From contig JANQRM010000696.1 in assembly GCA_028284565.1 (NCBI GenBank), positions 1 to 12,859 on the forward strand: a stretch of DNA of 12,859 bases, written 5' to 3'. Under the pieces are notes generated by a model. The model saw only the letters and a program-made list of their open reading frames with translations. It had not been told where the DNA came from and did no database searches. Position 1 is the stretch's first letter; every line of letters begins with the position of its first letter. This document shows positions 5,986-12,859 of the stretch, piece after piece. Source of the stretch: Anaerolineae bacterium (lineage in GTDB: Bacteria > Chloroflexota > Anaerolineae > Aggregatilineales > Phototrophicaceae). Made by a program: the position numbers and the translations under genes.

Positions 5986-6020
5986 TTTGTGGCAGAAATG
6001 TTGTTGTCAGTGAAGGTTGA

Positions 6021-9000
6021 TTGAATTTGAAGCAGAATGTCCTCATCGTCCTCGCCTTGATACCCCTGTGTTTGCCAGCAATCCAACCCTTTACGTTGGG
6101 CGAAATGCCGGAGACCGCGGACGGGATGTTGCAGTTGCAACGGGTGGTGGTGGCGAATCATTCGTTGCATGTTGACCACCCGTTGTGGGCACGGTATTCA
6201 TCAGGCTTGGCATTTGGCTATGGCGCACCCCTCTTTAACTATTTTCCGCCCACTTCATATTATTTGCCAGGTTGGTTGCATACGTTTGGCATGACTTTCC
6301 AGCAAGCGTGGTTGTGGAGCATGGCACTGTATACCATGATGGGTGCAGGTGGTGCGTTTTTGCTGGGTCGTGTGTGGTCGAATGTGTCAGGTGGATTTGT
6401 GACGGCGGTTGCCTATGTGTATGCGCCGTATTGGTTGTTCGATACGGTGTCACGGGGAGCTTTGGCGGAAGTAGGTGCGTTGGCATTATTGCCGTTTGTC
6501 TTGTGGGGATTTACCCGCTTGGCATGGCATGGGAGACGGCGGGATTTTGTGCTGGCTGTGTGGATGTATGCACTATTCATCATTATGCACACGATTATGA
6601 CCCTGCATGGAACACTGTTGTTGACTGGCTATTGCGTATTGCTCTTGTGGATGAGTCAAAAGCGAAGTGTCGTTTTTGGACAATCAGTTATCGCTGGTAG
6701 CTTGAGTTTGTTGATGACCGCGTTCTTCTGGTTGCCTGCGTTAACTGAAACGGATGCGATTCAGATTACAGCCATTACTGAGAATCTGTCCCATATTGAT
6801 GTGACTCAGCATTTGCGCCCTTTGTCAGAGGTGCTAGCCCTTCCCTTTACAGCAGATACTTCACAACAGGCACAACCGATTCCGATTACCTTGCATTGGA
6901 TTCAGTTAGTCGTGTCGGGTGTGGGACTTATGATTGCTATCTGGAAAAAGCTTCCGTTTCGGAGCGCATTTGTCTTTGGTTGGATAATGTTACTAATTGT
7001 AATGTTTCTTAATGCAGTAGGGTCAGCTTGGGTTTGGGAAACTGTCCCATTGATTGGCTACACGCAATTTGCGTGGCGGGTGTTGGGCATTGGGAGTCTG
7101 GTGCTGAGTTGGATGACGGGCTTAAGTGTTGCCCTCATATTGCCATCGCAACTCAGAATCCGTCACATTGCTGTTTTAAGCGGATTTGTTGTGATTTTGA
7201 TGGTGTATGCCCTTCCTTGGGTCTATACGCTTTATCTGCCTCAATTTACGTTAAATGGCATTGTTGATGTGCAAGATTTTGAGCGTGAAACTGGGCAAGT
7301 CACGGCTTCGTCATATTCGGAGTATCTGCCTGTGTGGAATCAAGTTGAACTTGACCCCACTCGATTGCAAGACCGATTTGCTGAGGGTGATGTTATTCCT
7401 CGATTGTTGGAATCGGAAACAGTGCAAATTGAATCTGCTGAGTGGTTTGGGACAAGTGCAAATCTTACGATTCATGTTACAGAAGAATCCTCACTGATAT
7501 TTGACTGGTTGTATGTGAATGGCTGGCAGGCAAGGTTGGATGGTGAAGTTGTATTAGTGTATCCAAAATCCCCTGAGGGCTTGGTCGCAGTCGATACGTT
7601 AGAAGGAACATATGTTCTTAACATCTGGCTTGCATCAACAGAAACACAGTCTCTAAGTCATATGCTGTCACTTGTTGGCATTATTGGATTTGTGGTGGTC
7701 TGGGCATTGAGGTCTTGGTTTGTGGCGGTTGATTCTGAAAATGGGATTAGCGATGAAGAAAACCATTCTGCGTTGCTTGTTGGGATGCTGTTGGTTGGTA
7801 TTGGAGTCTTCTTGACCAAAGCTCTTATCGTTGACCAGACGCAGAATCCTATTCGTCGAGATAGCTTAGCAGAGGGTGTTATCGCTGGAGTCACTCAACC
7901 TCTGCAGGTGAACTTCGATAATCAAATCGCGTTACTTGGGGTAGATTTGCCTGCGGTTGCTAAGTCGGATTCGGTGTTGTCATTGTCTTTGTATTGGCAG
8001 GCAACTGATCAACTGGAAACGGATTATTCGAGCGTTTTTCATCTACGGGATATGGCTGGGAATATTATTGCTGAAGGTGGTTCGTTCACACCGGGCAATT
8101 TGGCAACGACGCATTGGCGCGAAGACTTTTATGTCGCAGAGGAATTGGATTTTGAGGTTCCACAGGGAATACCACCCGGAACATACACGCTGGATGTGGG
8201 GCTTTTTGATGCTGTGACGCAGACGCGATTGAATGTCATTAATGCACTTGGTAATCCCGTTGATGTGAAAGTGAAGCTTGGTACGATTGAGATAGCACGA
8301 CCTGACAATATGCCCTCTTATGCTGTGAATGCGCTGAGAGTGGAACTTGTGAATCCCCTTCCTGAGCAAGCGATAGTTGGTGATGAATTGACTATCATCT
8401 GGCGATGGCAGATTGGCAATGCTGTGGATGAGGATTTGCGTGCACGCCTGATATGGTTGAATGATGAAGCTGTTTCGGCGATGACACCATTAGTCGAAGC
8501 GACGCTTGGGTATGTAACGAGTGAATGGGATACGGGTGACACATGGCTGGGACATCATCGGTTGTATGTGCCTGCTGATTTGGAAGCTGGTGTGTACGAT
8601 GTTGGGATTCAAATCGCGGATGACAGTGGGAATGTTGTTGGTAATATACAAGATATACATATGATGCGAGTGTCTACCCCAGAGCGACATTATGAATTGC
8701 CAAAGCCTAAGTTTGAGGTCAATTTAGTTTGGGAGGATGGGATTCGAATGTTGGGATATGACATTGAAGAATCAGCGGATGTCGTTAGTACAATAACGCT
8801 ATACTGGCAGACGGACGATATGATTTCGGAGAGTTTGCGGTTGTTTGTCCATGCATTGAATGCTGATGAACAGATACTTGCAGTGTCGGATGGTGTGCCT
8901 GTGGATTGGACACGTCCGACAACCAGTTGGGCAACCGGGGAAGTGATTGTCACGAAACATCGTTTTGAAGTGGGGTCAATGGAGGGATTTCGTGTTGGCT

Positions 9001-9071
9001 GGTATAACCCGCTGACAGAGGTACGAGTCCAACTGGATGAGTCGGACTCATTGTTGATTGAATTACCCTAA
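6021..9071 (+). CDS. PTPS-related (YfhO-like) large membrane protein
   Basis: This 1016-residue protein has an N-terminal membrane domain of 10 or more helices (about 7-415) with hallmarks of the 6-pyruvoyl-tetrahydropterin-synthase-related family: ETADGMLQLQR (D34 and R41 in the first outer loop) and FGYGAPLFNYFPP. A soluble part follows (about 430-545), then two helices (about 547-566 and 582-603), then three similar outer beta-sandwich repeats at about 630-750, 765-880 and 905-1016 (LYWQATD, IWRWQIG, LYWQTDD). Despite the family name these are not pterin enzymes; they are thought to be GT-C-like proteins of surface glycan assembly. The TTG start follows GAAGG with a 4-nt gap, and an in-frame TGA directly precedes it, so the start cannot lie further up. 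It is divergent from the GT39-type gene, which suggests shared work. Its stop overlaps the end of parB by 9 bp. Confidence 0.85.
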   Translation: MNLKQNVLIVLALIPLCLPAIQPFTLGEMPETADGMLQLQRVVVANHSLHVDHPLWARYSSGLAFGYGAPLFNYFPPTSYYLPGWLHTFGMTFQQAWLWSMALYTMMGAGGAFLLGRVWSNVSGGFVTAVAYVYAPYWLFDTVSRGALAEVGALALLPFVLWGFTRLAWHGRRRDFVLAVWMYALFIIMHTIMTLHGTLLLTGYCVLLLWMSQKRSVVFGQSVIAGSLSLLMTAFFWLPALTETDAIQITAITENLSHIDVTQHLRPLSEVLALPFTADTSQQAQPIPITLHWIQLVVSGVGLMIAIWKKLPFRSAFVFGWIMLLIVMFLNAVGSAWVWETVPLIGYTQFAWRVLGIGSLVLSWMTGLSVALILPSQLRIRHIAVLSGFVVILMVYALPWVYTLYLPQFTLNGIVDVQDFERETGQVTASSYSEYLPVWNQVELDPTRLQDRFAEGDVIPRLLESETVQIESAEWFGTSANLTIHVTEESSLIFDWLYVNGWQARLDGEVVLVYPKSPEGLVAVDTLEGTYVLNIWLASTETQSLSHMLSLVGIIGFVVVWALRSWFVAVDSENGISDEENHSALLVGMLLVGIGVFLTKALIVDQTQNPIRRDSLAEGVIAGVTQPLQVNFDNQIALLGVDLPAVAKSDSVLSLSLYWQATDQLETDYSSVFHLRDMAGNIIAEGGSFTPGNLATTHWREDFYVAEELDFEVPQGIPPGTYTLDVGLFDAVTQTRLNVINALGNPVDVKVKLGTIEIARPDNMPSYAVNALRVELVNPLPEQAIVGDELTIIWRWQIGNAVDEDLRARLIWLNDEAVSAMTPLVEATLGYVTSEWDTGDTWLGHHRLYVPADLEAGVYDVGIQIADDSGNVVGNIQDIHMMRVSTPERHYELPKPKFEVNLVWEDGIRMLGYDIEESADVVSTITLYWQTDDMISESLRLFVHALNADEQILAVSDGVPVDWTRPTTSWATGEVIVTKHRFEVGSMEGFRVGWYNPLTEVRVQLDESDSLLIELP

Positions 9072-10355
9072 ACGGCGTTTGATTTGGTCGAGCCAATTGA
9101 TGACAATATCAACATCGTCGAGGAGTTGGTTCTTCCTGAATTCATCCGTGTGAACCACTTGGGTCCCCAATGCAGAGAGCCGTTTTAAGCTAGCTTTGAC
9201 TTGGCTGTCAATGAGCTTTGAACCTTGTTGTTCGAGGATTTTTTCTGTTTTTGGGTCACGTACAATTGAACTAAAGTCATCATCTAAAGTTAGTGTACTA
9301 ACGCTATATCCTTGAGATTCGGCATGTTGAACCGCCATGTAAATCAGACGTTTGGAATCCGTGCCGTATTTGTTTAGGAGTTCCTTTTGGATGAAATGCT
9401 CACTCCAGTCGAGGTCATCTGCCATACGCCAGACAGGATCGGGGAGACGAAGTAAGCGTCGGATGTGGCGGAGTTGGTTCGTGTTTTTTAGCCCCATCGC
9501 ATTGAGTAATTCTTCGCCTTTGCCACGTGGAATGCGATGCACATTGCCATCTTCAACTTGGGCGTAAAAGGCTTGTTCGTTATCAAAGGCATCAAATTTA
9601 GCGAAATCTTTCTCGCCGAAATCTTCGAGCAAATCCATCAGCAACAAAGCGAATTGTCGGGCTTGTCCGATGGCATTCAAATCAGCACGAGCATTGTTCT
9701 CTGAGGCTTGTCGCCAGATATTGACTTTATCCACTATACGGGCAGAAATCTGGCGGAAATCGTTATTGCCCATCTCCCCATATTGCCAGTGCAGGAGATG
9801 GTAGGCTAACCAACGACGCTCTCCAGTTTCAATGATATAGCTTCCATGTGACTCGGCGACGCTGATGGGATTGAGCAAGCCATCACGATGGATGCTTGCC
9901 GCAAGTTCTGAGATTTTGAGCATAGCCGATTCAAGGGGCTTGGCACGAAATGACGAGATTTGGTTCTCTTCATCGAAATATGCTGGTGCGCGTTCAGTCG
10001 CATTGCCATCTAAATAGGACTCCAGATTGAAGGGTTTTCCGCGCTCGATTTCGACTTCTTTGAGCCATTGTTCGATTAGGAATTCGATATTCTGTGGGTC
10101 ACCATTCCAATAATGTCTGAGGGTTGAGGGAATGGCTCGTCTTGGTTGGGTTACATCGGGACGAATATCAAAGATGTCGATTTTACGGACGCGGATACGG
10201 TCACTTTTGCCAACTAAAGCGACCTGACTGCCATAGCCTGCATCTGCGATCTCTGAGAGCGAAATATCGCCTAAAGGCTGGGAGGCAGAATTGTCGTTTA
10301 AATCCCCAAAGAGGTCGTCGGTTTCGCCACCGCGTTGTCGTCTACGTTTGGACAT
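9063..10355 (-). CDS. parB: ParB/Spo0J-family partition protein with an enlarged N-domain
   Basis: This 430-residue protein is ParB by its motifs: VRKIDIFDIRPDVTQPRR (56-73), ELAASIHRDGLLNPISV (150-166) and GERRWLA (178-184), the box that binds CTP in known ParBs. Then come ENNARADLNAIGQA and a helical DNA-binding part (about 270-320). ParB loads on parS sites and works with ParA to separate DNA. Compared with usual ParBs (about 280-300 residues), some 75 residues (74-147, acidic and aromatic) are inserted between QPRR and the LAASI helix, and the Arg/Lys-rich N-tail (SKRRRQR) is followed by an acidic stretch. The ATG at 10355 has AAGG 7 nt upstream and overlaps the parA stop by 14 bp, so translation is likely coupled. 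Its end overlaps the convergent membrane gene. It may belong to a ParB-like subgroup with another role, but the parA partner argues for partition. Confidence 0.88.
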   Translation of the reverse strand: MSKRRRQRGGETDDLFGDLNDNSASQPLGDISLSEIADAGYGSQVALVGKSDRIRVRKIDIFDIRPDVTQPRRAIPSTLRHYWNGDPQNIEFLIEQWLKEVEIERGKPFNLESYLDGNATERAPAYFDEENQISSFRAKPLESAMLKISELAASIHRDGLLNPISVAESHGSYIIETGERRWLAYHLLHWQYGEMGNNDFRQISARIVDKVNIWRQASENNARADLNAIGQARQFALLLMDLLEDFGEKDFAKFDAFDNEQAFYAQVEDGNVHRIPRGKGEELLNAMGLKNTNQLRHIRRLLRLPDPVWRMADDLDWSEHFIQKELLNKYGTDSKRLIYMAVQHAESQGYSVSTLTLDDDFSSIVRDPKTEKILEQQGSKLIDSQVKASLKRLSALGTQVVHTDEFRKNQLLDDVDIVINWLDQIKRRLG

Positions 10356-11151
10356 TTAGCACCTTCTCTCGAACTTTACGGGCGACTTTCCACGCATCGC
10401 TGGCGGCAGGATGATCGAAAGCATAGCGGAAAATGGAGACCTTTCGAGCTACACTCTCTTCCCAGACGACGCTCATCGGCAAGGGATTCCATACGAGGTC
10501 CCCAAAGCCCTTTTTGAGCGCCTGATATTTCTCGCGGTGTTCAAGCGTTTTAGGACGATATTTAGTTGGGATAATGCCTGTTAGCTTGATGTCTTCTAAG
10601 CCACTTTGGGTCTTTTTGCGACTAAATCCTGTCGTGCTTTCAATGGAGCGCACCAAGCCATCGAAGCTCAGATACGTGACTTCTGTGGGAAATAGAATAT
10701 GGTGAGTTGCCAGATAAATCAGCGCATGAAACGCTGAGGGTGTCGGGCTGGTATCGAATAGGACAAAATCGATCGTGCCTTCCTCTGCTAGCTCAGTGAG
10801 ACGATTGCGGATGACAAAAGGTTCGTTGTCCAATGCCTGCGAAATCAGTCGTGTTTCACGGTTACCGGGGATGATAAATAAGCGTCCATCCGTCGGTCTA
10901 TCTGGGATAGCATAGGACTCCGGCGGAATAGCATGGACAATACCGGGGTCATCAAATTCCTTATCACGCACCAGCAAATCATAAAGGCTATGTTGTTTTG
11001 ATACACCATAGGAAATCGTCAGGTGTCCTTGTGGGTCGGCATCAATCATCAGGACGCGATAGCCCATGATGGCTAAACCTGCGCCGATCGTCGCGGAGAG
11101 TGTCGTCTTGCCTACGCCACCTTTTTCGTTGAGGAGGGTCAGAACTTTCAT
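10342..11151 (-). CDS. parA: ParA/Soj-type partition ATPase
   Basis: This deviant Walker ATPase has all key motifs. Counted from the upstream ATG at 11154, the P-loop KGGVGKTT is at 11-18, with the signature Lys at 11. Switch I DADPQG is at 38-43, and Walker B FVLFDTSPT is at 130-138 with D134. About 270 residues is usual for Soj-type ParA without an N-terminal DNA-binding domain. ATP-bound ParA coats the nucleoid and is released by ParB, which moves parS-bound DNA. Two adjacent ATGs (11154 and 11151) are possible. AGGTG lies 2 nt before the first and 5 nt before the second, so I prefer 11151, giving MKVLTLLNEKGG. It is the first gene of a parA-parB operon, and its upstream region holds several palindromes that could be operators or partition sites. 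Confidence 0.92.
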   Translation of the reverse strand: MKVLTLLNEKGGVGKTTLSATIGAGLAIMGYRVLMIDADPQGHLTISYGVSKQHSLYDLLVRDKEFDDPGIVHAIPPESYAIPDRPTDGRLFIIPGNRETRLISQALDNEPFVIRNRLTELAEEGTIDFVLFDTSPTPSAFHALIYLATHHILFPTEVTYLSFDGLVRSIESTTGFSRKKTQSGLEDIKLTGIIPTKYRPKTLEHREKYQALKKGFGDLVWNPLPMSVVWEESVARKVSIFRYAFDHPAASDAWKVARKVREKVLNVQT

Positions 11152-11189
11152 CATATCACCTTTTGCTTGTATCCTTTCATCTCATATTG

Positions 11190-11213
11190 TACTGAAAAAT
11201 GCGATTTTCAGTA
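11190..11213. promoter_or_regulatory. 9-bp inverted repeat upstream of parA
   Basis: TACTGAAAA (11190-11198) and TTTTCAGTA (11205-11213) form a perfect inverted repeat with a 6-bp spacer. It ends 36 bp upstream of the parA start and could be an operator for autoregulation or a ParB site. As RNA it would form a hairpin in the parA leader. Confidence 0.45.
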
Positions 11214-11239
11214 GTGCTTCAACTGCTTAGTTTTGAGCC

Positions 11240-11284
11240 AATCATGATTTGCCAGTACTGCTCAATCTTACCCTAAAATGTCAA
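11240..11284 (-). promoter_or_regulatory. parA promoter candidate with two palindromes
   Basis: A perfect TTGACA (11284-11279, minus strand) lies upstream of parA, but no good -10 follows at the usual distance. That position is occupied by the palindrome CAGTACTG (11253-11260), with AATCATGATT (11240-11249) next to it. Both are perfect. An outer pair, TTGAGC (11233-11238) and GCTCAA (11260-11265), encloses part of this. The arrangement would suit repression by a dimer. Confidence 0.35.
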
Positions 11285-11303
11285 GAATCGATAGATTTTA
11301 TTT

Positions 11304-11329
11304 ATACTGTATAGATACCGTATTAATAC
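11304..11329. promoter_or_regulatory. Further palindromes upstream of parA
   Basis: ATACTGTAT (11304-11312, odd-centred) and GTATTAATAC (11320-11329) are perfect dyads 16-17 bp apart. The first repeats the TACTG half-site found at 11190 and 11256. Confidence 0.35.
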
Positions 11330-11634
11330 CTTATTGTAAAAAGCCTGTATATAAGTCGGGATGGGGCAGGTGGAAGCCAAGAGATTTTGGGAAATCACTT
11401 ATCACGGGTGATTCGTTGCAATGCACATAACAATATGCAAAAATCTCGATGAGAACTTATCGGGAGTATTTATTTTGAGCGAAACTTTCGAAACAAGATT
11501 CGGAAAATATCATCTGCAAAATTCATTCTAAGAAAAGAGAAATTATCCCAAATCGGGTTGTTTTATATCACAAAATTATGTTGAGTAGCGATCGGCTTGA
11601 ACCCGCAAGAATAGGGGTGATTTCGGAGGATACG

Positions 11635-11793
11635 ATGGTGCTGTCGTCATTCGACCAACGCTTTTCGACGGGTCTTCATCCCGCCAAATTTGTCACATCG
11701 CTCAAACGCTATTGGTCATGCAGAGAGAGTATTTGCGATTCTGGAATCCGCCCTACTCTTTTCAAACTTGGGACAAATTTTCCTCAAACGTAG
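11635..11793 (+). CDS. Possible 52-residue small protein
   Basis: An ATG at 11635 follows a good ribosome site, GGAGG (11625-11629), with a 5-nt gap. The frame runs 52 codons to TAG. The product begins MVLSSFDQRFSTGL and is basic with two cysteines (in WSCRES and SICDSG) and no membrane segment. I know no family for it. The ribosome site is the only positive evidence; length and composition fit chance in this spacer. The kinase promoter candidate begins 8 bp after its stop. Confidence 0.22.
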   Translation: MVLSSFDQRFSTGLHPAKFVTSLKRYWSCRESICDSGIRPTLFKLGTNFPQT

Positions 11794-11816
11794 CATTTCT
11801 TTGGATGATTCCAGAA
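11739..11816. repeat. 10-bp inverted repeat upstream of the kinase
   Basis: TTCTGGAATC (11739-11748) and GATTCCAGAA (11807-11816) are perfect inverted copies 58 bp apart. The right arm lies between the -35 and -10 of the kinase promoter candidate, so a looping regulator or an RNA fold of a transcript from upstream could affect the promoter. Confidence 0.5.
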
Positions 11817-11829
11817 GGTTAAGTATAGT
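11801..11829 (+). promoter_or_regulatory. Promoter candidate for the kinase gene
   Basis: TTGGAT (11801-11806), a 17-bp spacer and TATAGT (11824-11829, 5 of 6 to consensus) would start transcription near 11836, leaving a leader of about 33 nt before the GTG at 11869. Confidence 0.45.
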
Positions 11830-11868
11830 AGTTGCGAGTAACACAAATGAGCAGTAGGACATCGCAAA

Positions 11869-12859
11869 GTGGACAATCGGTCAGGGCAACAAATCAAAGG
11901 TTATGAGCTTAACGAGCTAATCGAAACAGGCGGTTTCGGTGCTGTCTATCGTGCTTATCAACCTCAAGTGGATCGCGATGTGGCGATTAAGATTATCCTT
12001 CCAGAATTTGCGAATCGTCCTGAATTTATTCGTCGCTTTGAAGTTGAAGCCCAGCTTATTGCTCGGCTCGAACATCCCTATATCACACCCCTGTATGACT
12101 ATTGGCGTGACCCCCAAGGTGCATACCTAATTATGCGCTGGCTACGCGGTGGAAGCCTGCGCGATAGCCTCCGGGCAGACGGAGTTTGGGATGCAGTACG
12201 TGCTGGGACCATGCTCGAACATATTGCATCCGCATTGGTCATTGCACATCAAGAAGGCATTGTACATCGAGACATCAAGCCAGAGAATATCTTGTTTGAT
12301 GAGAACGATAATTCCTACCTTGCTGACTTTGGGATTGCGCTGGATTTTAAGTCGTCCAATTATAGCGAACTCGACAATCCAGAAACCTTATTGGGATCGC
12401 CAACTTACTTATCACCTGAACAAATTCGCGGGGACAACGCCTCGCCAAGATCGGATATGTATAGTTTAGGGATTGTGTTATTTGAGGTGTTGACAGGAAG
12501 TCCCCCATTCCGACACGAGGACCTTGCTCAACTCTTGTATCAACATTTGCACGAACCTTTGCCGCCTTTATTGGAAAGTGCTCCTCATCTCACTGAAGAG
12601 ATTGATATGGTTATTCGGCGGGCAACATCAAAGGACGCAGATGACCGCTATCCAGACATCATGACTTTTAGCAATGCCTATCAACGTGCGTTGCAAACCT
12701 ATCAACTTGTGAATGCGCCCAAAATTCCAGCACGATCTGATTCTATTAATGTATCCACGGGTGAAGAAACTTTACGCGACATCACGGCTATCGTTCCGAC
12801 GAATCCGTATAAGGGGTTGCGGGCATTTCAAGAAGCGGATTCGGATGATTTTTATGGTC
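11869..12859 (+). CDS. Hanks-type Ser/Thr kinase joined to an nSTAND-type NTPase, C-terminus beyond the window
   Basis: The 330 visible residues hold a complete protein kinase domain (about 12-280): glycine loop TGGFGAVY (20-27), VAIK with K41, E60 of helix C, HRDIKPEN (133-140, D135 and N140), DFG (153-155) and the activation-segment end GSPTYLSPEQ. The first Gly of the usual loop is Glu19, a common tolerated change. After a linker, NPYKGLRAFQEADSDDFYG begins at about residue 312. This is the typical opening of the nSTAND1 NTPase domain that in Chloroflexota and cyanobacteria often follows such kinases and precedes WD40 repeats. The protein is therefore likely a large cytoplasmic signalling enzyme, with the rest outside the window. 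The GTG at 11869 is the only usable start, because an in-frame TGA lies at 11848-11850; TAGGA about 9 nt upstream serves as ribosome site. Its target is unknown. Confidence 0.9.
   Translation, partial: MDNRSGQQIKGYELNELIETGGFGAVYRAYQPQVDRDVAIKIILPEFANRPEFIRRFEVEAQLIARLEHPYITPLYDYWRDPQGAYLIMRWLRGGSLRDSLRADGVWDAVRAGTMLEHIASALVIAHQEGIVHRDIKPENILFDENDNSYLADFGIALDFKSSNYSELDNPETLLGSPTYLSPEQIRGDNASPRSDMYSLGIVLFEVLTGSPPFRHEDLAQLLYQHLHEPLPPLLESAPHLTEEIDMVIRRATSKDADDRYPDIMTFSNAYQRALQTYQLVNAPKIPARSDSINVSTGEETLRDITAIVPTNPYKGLRAFQEADSDDFYG

Larger units (their letters stand above)
5749..6020. other. Divergent control region between two membrane genes
   Basis: These 272 bp separate the GT39-type gene (minus) from the PTPS-related gene (plus). 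They contain a good minus-strand promoter (5865-5894), a 7-bp inverted repeat near the plus-strand start (5957-5985), and a strong GGAGGTG at 5824-5830 followed only by tiny overlapping frames. No convincing plus-strand promoter was found. Confidence 0.55.
11155..11868. other. Long divergent region between parA and the kinase gene
   Basis: This stretch of just over 700 bp is AT-rich. The parA side (11155-11340) is dense in palindromes and has a TTGACA on the minus strand (11284-11279). The middle (11341-11575) shows only small dyads, such as AATCAC/GTGATT (11393-11398 and 11408-11413) and TTTCGAAA near 11486. The kinase side has a possible 52-codon ORF (11635-11793), a 10-bp inverted repeat and a promoter candidate. 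No RNA gene was recognised. Confidence 0.55.

Noticed and set aside
7028..7497. Short overlapping plus-strand frames within the PTPS-related gene
   Set aside because: They lie in other frames of a continuous 1016-codon gene with clear family motifs, and have no ribosome sites.
10852..10867. TGTTTCACG, half of a canonical parS site
   Set aside because: Only 11 of 16 positions match and the right half is lost. It lies inside parA coding for an ordinary NRETR stretch.
1..12859. tRNA, rRNA, transposase or integrase genes
   Set aside because: None was recognised on either strand by eye, so the mobile-element interpretation of the left block rests on repeats alone.

Overview
The window looks like chromosomal DNA of a Chloroflexota bacterium, probably Anaerolineae-like. 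This rests on gene content: a Hanks-type kinase running into an nSTAND-type NTPase start, a large 6-pyruvoyl-tetrahydropterin-synthase-related membrane protein with beta-sandwich C-terminal repeats, an SH3b-repeat protein and a parAB pair with an enlarged ParB. No ribosomal or tRNA gene and no transposase was seen, so the assignment is inference. Several starts appear to be GTG or TTG.

Left part (1-4077, minus strand). An SH3b-repeat protein runs off the left edge (1-752). Next is an unrecognised 256-residue protein (899-1669) that turns out to be an internal duplication of about 129 residues. A secreted, calcium-binding RTX-type protein follows (2253-3482), with a cysteine pair in each repeat. 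The spacers between these genes are a mosaic of shared modules. A stretch carrying the 5' end and upstream DNA of the unrecognised gene recurs beyond the RTX gene as a decayed copy, with an in-frame stop in a truncated reading frame (3595-3702). A perfect 32-bp repeat that doubles as a plausible promoter and short GATGCA/TATGCA motifs are also shared. This is the part most likely to hold something undescribed.

Middle part (4078-9071). Two divergent membrane proteins of the GT-C/polyprenyl-phosphate-sugar type, a GT39/ArnT-like glycosyltransferase (minus) and a PTPS-related 1016-residue protein (plus), share a 272-bp control region. Both probably act at the outer face of the membrane in glycan assembly.

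Right part (9063-12859). parA and parB overlap by 14 bp as a minus-strand operon, and parB also overlaps the end of the plus-strand membrane gene by 9 bp. The 717-bp region upstream of parA is full of short palindromes built on TACTG/CAGTA half-sites, and also holds a possible small ORF and the promoter of a plus-strand Ser/Thr kinase that runs off the right edge.

Gene functions are family-level inferences. Operators, promoters and terminators were read by eye and are tentative.
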